Below are positions 55,936 to 64,000 of a stretch of 64,000 nt of DNA, piece after piece (within the stretch, counting starts at the first letter, position 1; every line of letters begins with the position of its first letter). The stretch covers positions 559,501-623,500 of the forward strand of contig NC_019680.1 in NCBI RefSeq assembly GCF_000316685.1, read 5' to 3'. The DNA is from Synechococcus sp. PCC 6312. Its GTDB lineage: Bacteria > Cyanobacteriota > Cyanobacteriia > Thermosynechococcales > Thermosynechococcaceae. Both the position numbers and the translations under genes were made by a program. The notes beneath the pieces are model-generated. The model ran no database searches, had not been told where the DNA came from, and saw only the letters and a list, made by a program, of their open reading frames with translations.

Positions 55936-56322
55936 TCAGGGTTTAAGGGCGTGGTGTTTCAGGTCTTCTAAGGCAACATGGTTTAGAGCCGCGATATGGG
56001 TTGATTCCAGGATAACGGGCGGGGCTACTCCCATCACTAGTGCTTCATGCCAGCGGCTTGCACATAAACACCAGCGATCTCCCGGTTTCAGGCCTGGAAA
56101 ATTGAAGTGGGGCGCGGGTGTCGTCAGATCATTCCCTTGGTCTTTGGTGTAATTCAAAAAGGCGGGCGTAACTTGGGCGCAAACCACATGGACACCCCGA
56201 TCATCTGGCCCTGTCTCGCAGCAACCCGTGCGATAAAAGCCTGTCATGGGATTGGTACTGCAAGTTTGGAGGGGAGTTCCGAGAACATTTTTAGGGGACT
56301 GATTTAACTCATCGAGGTTCAA
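55936..56322 (-). CDS. DUF2237 protein with TTG start
   Basis: This 128-residue protein matches DUF2237: NVLGTPLQTCSTNPMTGFYRTGCCET at the start and GLKPGDRWCLCASRW later, with six conserved cysteines. The family is widespread in bacteria and plants, and its function is unknown; the cysteines suggest metal binding or redox chemistry. The start is TTG 56322, supported by GGAGG seven bases upstream (a rare start with a strong site). It is convergent with the SpoIID gene and lies downstream of leuB with a 200-base gap. Confidence 0.85.
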   Translation of the reverse strand: MNLDELNQSPKNVLGTPLQTCSTNPMTGFYRTGCCETGPDDRGVHVVCAQVTPAFLNYTKDQGNDLTTPAPHFNFPGLKPGDRWCLCASRWHEALVMGVAPPVILESTHIAALNHVALEDLKHHALKP

Positions 56323-56520
56323 AATGGGGCCTCCAGGATGTGAAATTTATACGCATGGTATTACCCTTTCAGGGCTGGATTAGGGCAAGGCAGAGAGCCG
56401 TTCATTGGCACGCCCAAGCAGAGTTCTAGCTCATTCTGGACACTGCCGAGCACCTATTCCCCAGTTTAAACCCCGGAAATCCGAGAATTTGGAGTCATTA
56501 ACGTTGACAGTGCGGATCCT

Positions 56521-57600
56521 TTAGCCAAGAACATCCAGGAGGGCTTGGCCCATTTCTTGGCAGCCTAAAAGGGTCATCCCCGGCCCCATCAAATCCCCTG
56601 TCCGTTTGCCCTGATCCAAAACGGTTAAGACTGCCTGTTCAATGGCCTGGGCCGGGCCGGGTTGATGAAGACCATAACGGAGCATCATCGCAGCACTCAG
56701 TACCATAGCCAAAGGATTTGCTTTATTTTGACCGGCAATATCTGGAGCAGAGCCATGAACGGGTTCAAACACCCCAGGCCCGGTAGATCCCAAACTGGCT
56801 GAAGGGAGCATCCCAATACTGCCTGTTAACATCGCCGCTGCATCCGATAAAATGTCCCCAAATAGGTTCCCAGTCACAATCGTGTCAAATTGCTTAGGAG
56901 CGCGTACCAACTGCATCGCCGCATTATCCACATAGAGATGACTGAGTTCCACATCAGGATAGTCTTGGGCTAACAAACTCATCCGATCCCGCCAGAGTTG
57001 GGAGACTTCTAAGACATTAGCCTTATCTACCGAACAGAGTCTTTTCCCCCGCTGTCGGGCTGTCTCAAAGGCCACTCGCCCAATCCGATCAATTTCCGAC
57101 TCGGTATAAGCCATCGTGTTTACACCCCGTTTTTCCCCGGATTCCGTGCTAAAAATCCCCTTGGGCTGACCAAAGTAAATTCCTCCCGTCAGTTCCCGCA
57201 CCACCATAATATCTACACCGGCGACAATTTCTGGCTTCAGGGAAGACGCCTCAATCAGTTGCGGCAAAATCTGGGCGGGCCGTAAATTGGCAAACAACCC
57301 CAGGCCAGCCCGCAGTCCCAACAAACCCGTCTCTGGGCGTAAATGCCGGGGTAAATTGTCCCATTTGTAGCCCCCAATGGCAGCTAATAACACCGCATCA
57401 CTCTGCCGACAAGTTGCCAATGTTTCCGGGGGTAAGGGGTCTCCAGTCGCATCAATCGCCGCACCGCCCATCAAGGCTGGGGTAAATTTCCAAGAGAGAC
57501 CAAATTTTGGGGCCACCGCTTCAAGAACAGCAACAGCAACGGCCATAATTTCCGGGCCAATGCCATCACCAGCCAAGAGAGTAATGCGATAGGAGGTCAT
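56521..57600 (-). CDS. leuB: 3-isopropylmalate dehydrogenase
   Basis: This enzyme oxidises 3-isopropylmalate to ketoisocaproate in leucine synthesis. The 359 residues contain [18 protein letters not shown] at the N-terminus, [10 protein letters not shown], the substrate Arg/Lys region [10 protein letters not shown], and the NAD-binding [20 protein letters not shown] signature. ATG 57600 (MTSYRITLL) is chosen; the frame extends upstream to 57633 but that part is not family-like. The phycobilin-lyase gene ends 40 bases upstream on the same strand. Confidence 0.97.
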   Translation of the reverse strand: MTSYRITLLAGDGIGPEIMAVAVAVLEAVAPKFGLSWKFTPALMGGAAIDATGDPLPPETLATCRQSDAVLLAAIGGYKWDNLPRHLRPETGLLGLRAGLGLFANLRPAQILPQLIEASSLKPEIVAGVDIMVVRELTGGIYFGQPKGIFSTESGEKRGVNTMAYTESEIDRIGRVAFETARQRGKRLCSVDKANVLEVSQLWRDRMSLLAQDYPDVELSHLYVDNAAMQLVRAPKQFDTIVTGNLFGDILSDAAAMLTGSIGMLPSASLGSTGPGVFEPVHGSAPDIAGQNKANPLAMVLSAAMMLRYGLHQPGPAQAIEQAVLTVLDQGKRTGDLMGPGMTLLGCQEMGQALLDVLG

Positions 57601-57639
57601 AGGAATCAGGGTTTCCAGCAGAAAAATGGTCAAAGGGAG

Positions 57640-58200
57640 TTATTGACTGGCCGCAACGGTGGCAGCTTCCTCAGGGGGGTTGGTGACACCCAAACGAATT
57701 TCTGAGCAGAAGGTAGCCATACTAAAGCCACCAAATCGCTTCAGAATACTGGTGCGCAGGCGCAAATTGGGACTGGCAAACCAAAGCCGTTCTTCGGAGT
57801 ACATGGTTTCATATTCCGTAATCAGGGTGAGGGAACCATCATCCCCCATCACATATCGTCCAGCCACGGGTGTTTTTTCCGCATAACCGACTTCCCGTAA
57901 AAGTTTACCTGTTTGGGAATCCGGGGCATCGGGAACCGTGACTAAAACCGTAGAGCCTTCATGCTTTTCTTCATCCCAGGCCATGGTGCCATCCCAACTG
58001 ACCCGTGCCCCACAACTGGCTAAGGCCGGATCAACTTGATATTGTTCACACAAAGCAATAACCGCTGAATCCGTAACTGGAACTAACTCAATCCTTAACT
58101 GAGACTGGCCCGACTCGGTTTGTTTGAAGGCCAGGTGATGACTAGTCCGTTGAGAAAACCAGCGACCGGAACTCTGGCCAAAAAATTCTTGAATATCCAT
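57640..58200 (-). CDS. cpcS: Phycobilin lyase, CpcS/CpeS family
   Basis: This 186-residue lipocalin-like protein attaches phycocyanobilin to cysteines of phycobiliproteins. The sequence starts [23 protein letters not shown], as in CpcS-type lyases, and the barrel strands ([42 protein letters not shown]) follow with the terminal motif [14 protein letters not shown]. It implies that the organism builds phycobilisomes. ATG 58200. It precedes leuB on the same strand with 40 bases between; whether they share a message is unclear. Confidence 0.93.
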   Translation of the reverse strand: MDIQEFFGQSSGRWFSQRTSHHLAFKQTESGQSQLRIELVPVTDSAVIALCEQYQVDPALASCGARVSWDGTMAWDEEKHEGSTVLVTVPDAPDSQTGKLLREVGYAEKTPVAGRYVMGDDGSLTLITEYETMYSEERLWFASPNLRLRTSILKRFGGFSMATFCSEIRLGVTNPPEEAATVAASQ

Positions 58201-58265
58201 GTATCTAATTGATGAATGTTTATTTATTTTAGGCTGATTCCTCCGCCCAATTTCGCTCTTTGTCC

Positions 58266-58799
58266 CTAGGCCTGGTTGCTAATGTCGGCCCCCAGTAATC
58301 GAGAAATAAAAATTTCTAAGGAGCGGATTAGGAAAATGCCGCGGGCTGGGTGGGCTTTGTTGGCCATAGGACGGACTAAAATTGTAAACATTCCTAAGCG
58401 GTTGCCGGCCAAAACATCCGTGAAGACTCGATCTCCGACCATCGCGACTTGGGCATTGGGTAAATTCATCGCGTGTAGAGCCTGGCGCAGTTTACGACGA
58501 GAGGGTTTGGCCGCTCCCATCAAAAACGGGACTCCCAAGGTTTCGGCAATCCGGCGAATCCGACTGTGATTGAGATTGTTACTAACCAACCAGAGGGACA
58601 CCTGCCCTTTAATGTCCGTTAACCAGGCCAGGACTTCTGGTGGGACATCCTCCTCCCAAGTTGGTACGAGGGTATCATCCACATCCAGAATCAAACCCTT
58701 GAGATCATGCTCTAACAACAACGATGGTGTCAGCAACAGGACATTTTCCCCGAGAACAAGATTGGGCTGGAGTAGGGACGCAAAATCCAACGGGGTCAT
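58266..58799 (-). CDS. YqeG-family HAD phosphatase
   Basis: This 177-residue protein is a small HAD-superfamily phosphatase (IIIA subfamily). The nucleophile motif is [10 protein letters not shown], followed by VSNNLNHSR (motif II) and a lysine in GAAKPSRRK (motif III); the metal motif [12 protein letters not shown] completes the set. The family is tied to phosphatidylglycerophosphate dephosphorylation in some plants (PTPMT/YqeG-like PGP phosphatase), so a lipid role is plausible. ATG 58799 follows AGGA by seven bases; GTG 58802 is in frame. It is fifth in the rplU-rpmA-ruvX-DUF3727 direction set. Confidence 0.9.
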   Translation of the reverse strand: MTPLDFASLLQPNLVLGENVLLLTPSLLLEHDLKGLILDVDDTLVPTWEEDVPPEVLAWLTDIKGQVSLWLVSNNLNHSRIRRIAETLGVPFLMGAAKPSRRKLRQALHAMNLPNAQVAMVGDRVFTDVLAGNRLGMFTILVRPMANKAHPARGIFLIRSLEIFISRLLGADISNQA

Positions 58800-58881
58800 C
58801 ACTAAATCCTGAATGTGATCAATCGAATGATCAAGTCATACTTAAAAACGATAGTTAATCTGATCCCAAAACCAGGGTAGC

Positions 58882-59505
58882 TTACCAATCCTCTTCCTCA
58901 TCACCCACCCAGTCAACGAGGTGCTTTTCGAGATGCTCTTCAATTAAGGGTTGAATGTGTTGAAAATCCTGGGGGGAGAGAACTTCTGGTTTATGACCAG
59001 GCCGGAGGCGGGCCACCAAGAGCATTGGACTGAGGGGCATATAGATGGCATATTCTCGATCCTGATGAAAGAACTTGGAACCCAGGGGCTGATATTCTTC
59101 CTCCTGTTCGCTGCCTTCATCTTCTTCAAAGGTGACAATTTCCACCTCATCTGCCAATGGCACTTCCCCTTCCACGGTTAGGAAATGGGCCGTTCGTTTC
59201 AACATCAAGTTTTGTTCTGCCAAGATAGCCCGAGCAATATCAAAAACCGGGTCAATGTCCTCATCTTCCAGGGGTATTAAGGTTTCTTCATCATCGCTAT
59301 CAGCCAGCACCACAAAGATTTCCACCGGAAAATCAATCGGCTGTAACAGCGCATATTCTTGATCACTAAATTTCAGACTAAATTCAATAAAACAATCGAG
59401 TGCTCGCCCAAACTCATCGAGCAGGGTCACTTGCTCACGCTCTTGCTGAGGATCCGTGGGTGACCACTCTGAGTTATTGTTCTGCCCGGTGTTGTTTCGA
59501 CCCAT
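58882..59505 (-). CDS. DUF3727 protein
   Basis: This 207-residue protein is very acidic, with Glu/Asp clusters (ADSDDEETLIPLEDEDID, FEEDEGSEQEEEY). Two DUF1292-like/DUF3727 units are visible: LLDEFGRALDCFIEFSLKF near the start, and KFFHQDREYAIYMPLSPMLLVARL later. It is a cyanobacterial and plastid family with no assigned function. ATG 59505. Its position next to ruvX and YqeG is conserved across cyanobacteria as far as I recall, which argues for a shared message. Confidence 0.85.
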   Translation of the reverse strand: MGRNNTGQNNNSEWSPTDPQQEREQVTLLDEFGRALDCFIEFSLKFSDQEYALLQPIDFPVEIFVVLADSDDEETLIPLEDEDIDPVFDIARAILAEQNLMLKRTAHFLTVEGEVPLADEVEIVTFEEDEGSEQEEEYQPLGSKFFHQDREYAIYMPLSPMLLVARLRPGHKPEVLSPQDFQHIQPLIEEHLEKHLVDWVGDEEEDW

Positions 59506-59531
59506 GATGATTGTTTAGTTATCCCTTATGG

Positions 59532-59993
59532 CTACGAAGCATAACACTTGGCTGTCACCGCTGAACGTTGCTGATCAAGCCATTGTTGGAGAATGATCGC
59601 CGCCGCTTGGCTATCAACCGTCAGTTGGGAGGTGGATCGCTGCCGATGGGAATGCCGCCGATAGCCCCGTTGCCGTAACATTTCTTCGGCCTGGTAAGAG
59701 GTGAGCCGCTCATCCACAAAAACAACAGGGAGATTTAGGACTTCTGCCAACCGTTCTCCCCAGCGTTGGACATGACGGGCCTGGGTCCCAATTTCGCCGT
59801 TCATCCGAAAAGGCAAACCAACGACTAGCTGCTGAACCTCGCGTTGCTGGCAAATGCGACCAATGGCCTGGGCATCTTCCGTAAAGGAGCGATGAATCAA
59901 AGTCTCCAGGCCAAAGGCAATTAGACCCAATTGATCGCAGGCCGCTAAGCCAATCCGTTTCCGGCCAAAATCCAGGCCTAGGGCCGAAATCAT
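59532..59993 (-). CDS. ruvX: RuvX/YqgF Holliday-junction-resolvase-like nuclease
   Basis: This 153-residue RNase-H-fold protein has the N-terminal ALGLDFGRKRIGLA with the catalytic Asp, the FVDERLTSYQAEE segment and the C-terminal VDSQAAAIILQQWLD with the last acidic residue. YqgF proteins are proposed to resolve Holliday junctions or process pre-16S rRNA. ATG 59993 lies three bases after the rpmA stop (TAATTGATG), so translation is coupled; an in-frame TTG at 59996 is also possible. Confidence 0.93.
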   Translation of the reverse strand: MISALGLDFGRKRIGLAACDQLGLIAFGLETLIHRSFTEDAQAIGRICQQREVQQLVVGLPFRMNGEIGTQARHVQRWGERLAEVLNLPVVFVDERLTSYQAEEMLRQRGYRRHSHRQRSTSQLTVDSQAAAIILQQWLDQQRSAVTAKCYAS

Positions 59994-59996
59994 CAA

Positions 59997-60257
59997 TTAT
60001 GCTTCCAAAGGATAAACACTAATCCGTTTGCGACTTTTACCAAACCGTTCAAAGGTCACTACTCCCTCAATGGTGGCAAACAAAGTATCATCACTCCCCC
60101 GGCCCACATTGGTTCCAGGATGGACTTTTGTGCCCCGTTGCCGAATGAGAATATTACCCGCTTTGACCACTTCCCCACCGAAGCGTTTGACCCCCAGGCG
60201 TTGCGCGTTTGAGTCACGACCGTTACGGGTACTGCCGGTGCCTTTCTTATGTGCCAT
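59997..60257 (-). CDS. rpmA: 50S ribosomal protein L27
   Basis: This 86-residue ribosomal protein sits by the peptidyl-transferase centre. The sequence [19 protein letters not shown] at the N-terminus and [19 protein letters not shown] in the middle are typical; there is no N-terminal cleavable extension of the Firmicute kind. It follows rplU, with an 84-base spacer that can form a hairpin, and precedes ruvX by three bases. Confidence 0.98.
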   Translation of the reverse strand: MAHKKGTGSTRNGRDSNAQRLGVKRFGGEVVKAGNILIRQRGTKVHPGTNVGRGSDDTLFATIEGVVTFERFGKSRKRISVYPLEA

Positions 60258-60300
60258 TGGTTGATTCTCCCTTAATTTTGTGAGCAGATTAACAGATTAA

Positions 60301-60334
60301 CTCGGTAAAAACACTGGATGGTTGACGAACCGAG
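60301..60334 (-). other. Hairpin in the rplU-rpmA spacer
   Basis: CTCGGT (60301-60306) and ACCGAG (60329-60334) are inverted copies spaced by 22 bases; two tandem AGATTAAC octamers lie immediately beyond on the transcript (about 60284-60299). Placed between two ribosomal protein genes, it may affect mRNA processing or translation. There is no T-run to make it a terminator. Confidence 0.3.
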
Positions 60335-60341
60335 ATCAAGA

Positions 60342-60704
60342 TTAGGCGGTGACAACTTCGGCTGAGGTTTCCCCAACAATCGAGCGACCGTCAACCAAAA
60401 TATCTGTCACCATAATCCGGGTTAGCTCTTGACGATGCCCTTGCTTTTTACGGGTCTTTTTCTTGGGCTGCATTTTGTAAATCACGATTTTCGGCCCCCG
60501 CAGATGTTGCATAACCTCAGCCGTCACCACCGCTCCAGTCACCAAAGGTTGGCCGACGAGAACCTCTGTCCCAGTTTGTACCAGGAGGACTTGATCCAGG
60601 GTTAAGGTTGTTTCTGGGTCAGCAGGGATCTGATTCACATCAAAAAATCGGCCGGGTTCGACTCGCAGTTGTTGGCCGCTGGTGGCAATAATGGCATAGG
60701 TCAT
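60342..60704 (-). CDS. rplU: 50S ribosomal protein L21
   Basis: This 120-residue large-subunit protein has the start [21 protein letters not shown] and the basic core [20 protein letters not shown] that binds 23S rRNA. A cyanobacterial C-terminal extension follows ([18 protein letters not shown]). ATG 60704. It is the first gene of the block that runs on through rpmA, ruvX, DUF3727 and yqeG. Its promoter should be in the 177-base gap to the sugar-kinase gene, where an AT-rich stretch is seen near 60780-60815. Confidence 0.97.
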   Translation of the reverse strand: MTYAIIATSGQQLRVEPGRFFDVNQIPADPETTLTLDQVLLVQTGTEVLVGQPLVTGAVVTAEVMQHLRGPKIVIYKMQPKKKTRKKQGHRQELTRIMVTDILVDGRSIVGETSAEVVTA

Positions 60705-60881
60705 CGCAAAAACTCCATATGCTGCCGTAGAGGTGGGGTGGGGTCAATAACCGTCCCTTGTAACCTGGTTCGAGCAGTCTAAAATAATCTGACAATTTTC
60801 AATCATAGTTAATTTTAGGGAGTTCCGTCAATCTTTGGGTCCAGGGGTTATGGCGCAGTCCTGATCAAATGTGCTGATTCC

Positions 60882-61859
60882 TTAAAGACGGTCTAAAAAC
60901 CTCTGCACCTCTGAGGCTGTGGGTTGGGGAGCAGTTGCGCCGGCTCCTTGGGTAACCATCGCCCCGACTGCACTGGCAAATTGGAGGGATTGAGTGAGGA
61001 ATGTTGCATTGGTGAAGGCATTTTGCAGCTCCTTCACTGGACAGAGGCAATGGAGGAGTCCGGCGACAAAGCCATCCCCCGCCCCTGTGGTATCCGTAAC
61101 CTTGACCCTAAAAGCCGGTAATTCTCCCGAAATTATCCCTGTTGAAAATTGACAGCCCCGTTCCCCATCCGTCACCACCACCAGGCCAATGTGTCCTTGC
61201 ACCTGATCTTTAATTCTGGCTGGCTCTGTGGTCTGAAATAGCCAAGCGGCCTCTTCCGCTGCGAGTTTAATCACCTGGGCCTGGGGTAAAAGTTCCAGAA
61301 TTAAGGATTTTGCTAAGTCAGGGTCTTTCCAGAAAATCGGCCGCCAGTTGACATCTATTAACACCTTGATTTGCTGGAGGTGAGCCAATTCCAAAACTCG
61401 GCCCAAGGCCTGTCCGGTAGTGGCTGTGGCAAATCCTAAGGTTCCTAAGACTAAAAATTGGGCCGACTCGATGAGGGATTTGGGTAAGGCCTTAGCCTGG
61501 AGCTGTTCATCGGCAAAGAAAGGGGAATCTGCCGGAGCAAACCCGACAAACTCGCGGTCGCCATTGGCCTGGTGTTGAACTAGAACTTGACGGGTGGGGG
61601 CCTGGTTTACCCGTTGAATACCGGTCAGATTAACCCCCAGGCCCTGTAATTGTTCAACAATCCGATCTCCAATCGCATCTTTCCCGACTGCCCCAATAAA
61701 CCCCGCCGGAGTTCCCAGCTTGACCAGGCCAGCGGCGACATTGGCCGGCGCACCCCCTAAATAACAATGCCGTTGATTATCTTTCGTAATACAGTCTTCT
61801 AAGACCTCCCCAAAACAGAGCACAGAGGGCAGCATCAGCACAGAAGCAGCAGAATGCAT
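60882..61859 (-). CDS. PfkB-family carbohydrate kinase (fructokinase-like)
   Basis: This 325-residue kinase is of the ribokinase/PfkB fold. PfkB signature 1 is GGAPANVAAGLVKLG, and signature 2, with the catalytic base Asp, is DTTGAGDGFVAGL. The CFGEVLEDC start and the substrate loop suggest fructose or another ketose as substrate; fructokinases of this type handle sucrose-derived fructose in cyanobacteria. Start ATG 61859 opens the frame; ATG 61835 (MLPSVLCFGE) would agree better with family length. No ribosome-binding site decides between them. Confidence 0.9.
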   Translation of the reverse strand: MHSAASVLMLPSVLCFGEVLEDCITKDNQRHCYLGGAPANVAAGLVKLGTPAGFIGAVGKDAIGDRIVEQLQGLGVNLTGIQRVNQAPTRQVLVQHQANGDREFVGFAPADSPFFADEQLQAKALPKSLIESAQFLVLGTLGFATATTGQALGRVLELAHLQQIKVLIDVNWRPIFWKDPDLAKSLILELLPQAQVIKLAAEEAAWLFQTTEPARIKDQVQGHIGLVVVTDGERGCQFSTGIISGELPAFRVKVTDTTGAGDGFVAGLLHCLCPVKELQNAFTNATFLTQSLQFASAVGAMVTQGAGATAPQPTASEVQRFLDRL

Positions 61860-61912
61860 AATAGAAGCAGTAAAACAACAATGTTGGTTGCATTATTCCA
61901 CGGGATTGCCCT

Positions 61913-62401
61913 ATGCCCCAAAATCAGACCGCCTACTCCTCGGACGATTTACAAGGAATTTTGAAAATTGCCCTCTCTCGTCAACAAAACCAGGGAGAAT
62001 TTTCTTGGGGTGATCTGGTGGAAATTGCGGGGGAACTGGGCCTAACTCCGGGTGACTTAGTCATTGCGGAAAAGGAATGGCAAGCTAAGCAAACCATCCA
62101 GGCCAAGCAGGCAGAATTTGATTTACTCAGGCAACGGCAATTGGGGCAACGGGTCGGGCGTTACCTTCTGATTGGCAGTGCTTGTGTGGGCTTAAATGCA
62201 CTCATGGGTTGGGGCACACCTTGGTCGCTCTATGTATTGCTGGGTTTAAGCCTGCGCCTCAGTCTCCAGGCCTGGGTCGTCTATCAGCCCAAGGGGGAAG
62301 CTTACGAGCAAGCCTTTCAACGCTGGTATCGGCAGCATCAGTTCCGGGGGTGGCTGAGTCGGTGGACAAGTCGGTTACTCCAAAGCACATTGCCCCAATA
62401 A
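61913..62401 (+). CDS. 2TM-domain protein
   Basis: This 162-residue protein has a soluble helical N-terminus (about 1-70, LQGILKIALSRQQNQGEF ... GDLVEIAGELGL) and two hydrophobic helices (LIGSACVGLNALMGW and LYVLLGLSLRLSLQAWVVY) in the arrangement of the 2TM domain. A basic C-terminus follows. Domains of this kind are found on many bacterial proteins of unknown role. ATG 61913. It is divergent from the sugar kinase gene (54 bases) and convergent with the next small gene (ten bases). Confidence 0.75.
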   Translation: MPQNQTAYSSDDLQGILKIALSRQQNQGEFSWGDLVEIAGELGLTPGDLVIAEKEWQAKQTIQAKQAEFDLLRQRQLGQRVGRYLLIGSACVGLNALMGWGTPWSLYVLLGLSLRLSLQAWVVYQPKGEAYEQAFQRWYRQHQFRGWLSRWTSRLLQSTLPQ

Positions 62402-62411
62402 GTTCCTCGAC

Positions 62412-62732
62412 TCAAGCATCTTGGGCTGGACAGACTGGCAGGGCCATAAACTGGGGGTTGAAATGGGCATCAAACGCTGCTTGTCCCTGGAGTAAATACC
62501 AGACTCCTTCCATCATGCTGGCAACCCTGGCAACGCCCCAGGCCGGCAACAGCACCCCTAGCAGTAAGTAGAGACAACCCCAAAGATATTGACGCAGATA
62601 AAATTTATGCAGGCCAGGCAGTAACAATCCGGCAACGGCTAAGAGAATCGCGACGGCCCGATTTTTGTAGATGGGTTTGGGCCTAATCTGACCTGACAGT
62701 GGCACAAAAAATTTCCCTAAATGTCCGTTCAT
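62412..62732 (-). CDS. TM2-domain protein
   Basis: This 106-residue membrane protein matches the TM2 domain: AILLAVAGLLLPGLHKFYLRQYLWGCLYLLLG has the two helices joined by a short loop with the HKFY pattern, split here across residues 27-58. The C-terminal part is soluble and ends with two isolated cysteines. The domain's role is unknown. ATG 62732. It is convergent with the 2TM gene, and the two small membrane proteins may be related in function, but this is inference from position only. Confidence 0.75.
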   Translation of the reverse strand: MNGHLGKFFVPLSGQIRPKPIYKNRAVAILLAVAGLLLPGLHKFYLRQYLWGCLYLLLGVLLPAWGVARVASMMEGVWYLLQGQAAFDAHFNPQFMALPVCPAQDA

Positions 62733-62923
62733 TGGTTTTACATATCCTCACCCAGCTTAGGCATAACTTGTGAAAGCTACCGTTACCTAGACTACGAGCA
62801 TCGCCCGGAATTTATAGCATATGGCTGAGAGTGTTAGTGCGTACGGTTAAGGAACGGTTAGCCCCCACCCGGCCTGGAAACAATCGGGCATAATGAACAC
62901 AAGTTAAATAGGTATAAATCTCT

Positions 62924-63778
62924 ATGACCGCTGCCCAAGAATTACCACCACAAAACTTAAAACCGGCCTGGAAAACGATTTTTTTCATGGCGTTGGTGCA
63001 TTTGGGGGCCTTGTGCGCCTTAATTCCTGGCACCTTTAGTTGGTCAGGCTTAGCCGTTGGCGGAGTTTTATTTTGGCTGACTGGGGGCCTGGGAATTACC
63101 TTAGGCTGGCATCGCCTCTTGACCCATCGGAGTTTTCAATTACCCAAATTTTTAGAATATTTCTTTGCCTTTTGTGGGGCCTTGGCCTGTGAAGGGGGCG
63201 TGATCGAATGGGTGGGTCTGCATCGGAACCATCATCTCCACTCGGATCATGAACAGGATCAACATAATTCTCGGCGCGGGTTTTGGTGGAGCCACATGGG
63301 TTGGATGCTCTCAGAAATCCCAGCCAAGGTAGAAATTGACCGCCTGACGAAAGATATTAATCAAGACCCGGTTTATCGCTTCTTAGATGATCACTTTATC
63401 TTGATCCAAGTCGCCTTTGGCCTGGTGTTGTATGCCCTTGGGGGATGGTCTTGGGTCATCTGGGGAATTTTTGTCCGTCTCGTGGCGGTGTACCATGTCA
63501 CTTGGTTTGTCAACAGTGCCACCCATCAATTTGGTTATCGCACCTTTGAAACTGATGACTACTCGACCAACTGCTGGTGGGTGGCCCTTTTGGCCTTTGG
63601 CGAGGGCTGGCACAATAACCATCACACCTACCCCCACTCCGCCCGACATGGGTTGCAATGGTGGGAATTCGACCTAACTTGGCAGACGATTCGCCTCTTA
63701 AAGGGCTTGGGCTTAGCTAAAAAAGTCCGCTTGGTCACGGCAACTGGGGGGATGGCGGGGGAGCCAGTTGAAGACTGA
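62924..63778 (+). CDS. desC: Acyl-lipid/acyl-CoA delta-9 desaturase (DesC type)
   Basis: This 284-residue membrane di-iron enzyme adds the first double bond (delta-9) to fatty acyl chains of membrane lipids. The three histidine boxes are HRLLTH, HRNHH and HNNHH, with a further functional His in VNSATHQFG. Four hydrophobic helices flank them. The start is ATG 62924, and the sequence has the length of cyanobacterial DesC1. Its neighbour downstream is the end of the pgeF gene on the opposite strand. Confidence 0.96.
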   Translation: MTAAQELPPQNLKPAWKTIFFMALVHLGALCALIPGTFSWSGLAVGGVLFWLTGGLGITLGWHRLLTHRSFQLPKFLEYFFAFCGALACEGGVIEWVGLHRNHHLHSDHEQDQHNSRRGFWWSHMGWMLSEIPAKVEIDRLTKDINQDPVYRFLDDHFILIQVAFGLVLYALGGWSWVIWGIFVRLVAVYHVTWFVNSATHQFGYRTFETDDYSTNCWWVALLAFGEGWHNNHHTYPHSARHGLQWWEFDLTWQTIRLLKGLGLAKKVRLVTATGGMAGEPVED

Positions 63779-63810
63779 TGGCCGGATCAGAGGGCAATCT
63801 CAAGACAAGG

Positions 63811-64000
63811 TTAGTTGGCAACAATTCCCGACCACTGTACCTGTTTGATTCGCTCTCGCCGATAGGAAAAGAATCGTTGGTGATCCTGGAATGTGCAGCA
63901 AGGGGCGATTGCAATTTGCTCAGGGGCGATGCCAAGATGCTCAAGTTGTAAAGCATTAACTCGCCGCACATCCAGCCGGACTCGACCGGGGGTGGGGTCT
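63811..64000 (-). CDS. pgeF: PgeF/YfiH-family purine-nucleoside oxidase (C-terminal part, cut by window edge)
   Basis: The minus frame from the window edge to TAA at 63811-63813 reads VRLDVRRVNALQLEHLGI and then IAIAPCCTF and HQRFFSYRRER, ending SGIVAN. This is the conserved C-terminus of the PgeF/laccase-domain family: the Cys pair and later FSYRR are typical of its metal site region. The family acts on purine nucleosides and peptidoglycan-linked by-products. The first 200 residues or so lie beyond the window. The frame is not the longest one here; it was found by reading the strand. Confidence 0.85.
   Translation of the reverse strand, partial: DPTPGRVRLDVRRVNALQLEHLGIAPEQIAIAPCCTFQDHQRFFSYRRERIKQVQWSGIVAN

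Noticed and set aside
60812-60831. TTGACG/TATGAT promoter pair upstream of rplU
   Set aside because: Spacing between the boxes is only 8 bases, far from the usual 16-18.

Overview
The window is cyanobacterial chromosome. Direct indicators are a CpcS-type phycobilin lyase, a Tic20-family membrane protein, a cyanobacterial-type glutamate-cysteine ligase, a UbiD homologue of the kind used for plastoquinone, a DesC-like desaturase, PEP carboxylase, a Calvin-cycle class II aldolase, glycogen branching enzyme, and many domains largely restricted to cyanobacteria (DUF1816, DUF1825, DUF3318, DUF3727). LpxD, Lnt, AmiC and M23/SpoIID wall enzymes show a Gram-negative envelope. I saw no rRNA, tRNA, CRISPR array, complete insertion sequence or prophage. 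The usual HIP1 octamer (GCGATCGC) was not noticed. Instead the text is saturated with CCAGGCC/GGCCTGG and the palindrome CCAGGCCTGG. That, with the gene content, suggests a unicellular Synechococcus/Thermosynechococcus-like lineage; this placement is inference.

Layout. 1-10 kb: tail of an unknown gene, a short CDF transporter, UbiD, a coiled-coil membrane protein, Tic20, a Cys-rich small protein, AmiC, RNase HII, a MshEN-like protein, a 445-bp AT-rich gap bounded by a long inverted repeat, DUF1816 and RlmB with a disordered N-terminus. 10-20 kb: DUF3318, ribosomal proteins L33 and S18, an RNB ribonuclease, SSB, a VKOR-thioredoxin fusion, DAHP synthase, a full CDF transporter, DUF1825, a class IV aminotransferase and GpsA. 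20-30 kb: ArsR, a decayed gene, QueE, a cupin, PfkA behind a palindrome-rich leader, UbiB, DUF4126, a GT39 membrane glycosyltransferase and an alpha/beta hydrolase. 30-41 kb: GlgB, Ppc, CapA, ChrA and TrpB.

41-50 kb: a degenerate P1B-ATPase-like protein, an unlisted 47-residue membrane protein, a zinc-ribbon protein, an M23 peptidase with a long leader, LpxD, a GT2, a GIY-YIG-like protein and FbaA with a clear terminator. 50-64 kb: GshA, TrmL, DUF29, Lnt, SpoIID, DUF2237, LeuB, CpcS, then the conserved block rplU-rpmA-ruvX-DUF3727-yqeG, a PfkB sugar kinase, two small membrane proteins, DesC and the cut-off end of a PgeF-family protein.

Most of the window is ordinary housekeeping. The most unusual items are the P-type-ATPase-like protein that has lost its TGE, CPC and DKTGT signatures (41283-43058) with the tiny membrane protein behind it; the HIP-like palindrome; the inverted-repeat-bounded AT-rich element at 7476-7727; the decayed gene at 21312-21493; and the unexplained DNA at 45900-46260. 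I found no convincing new multi-gene defence or biosynthetic system.
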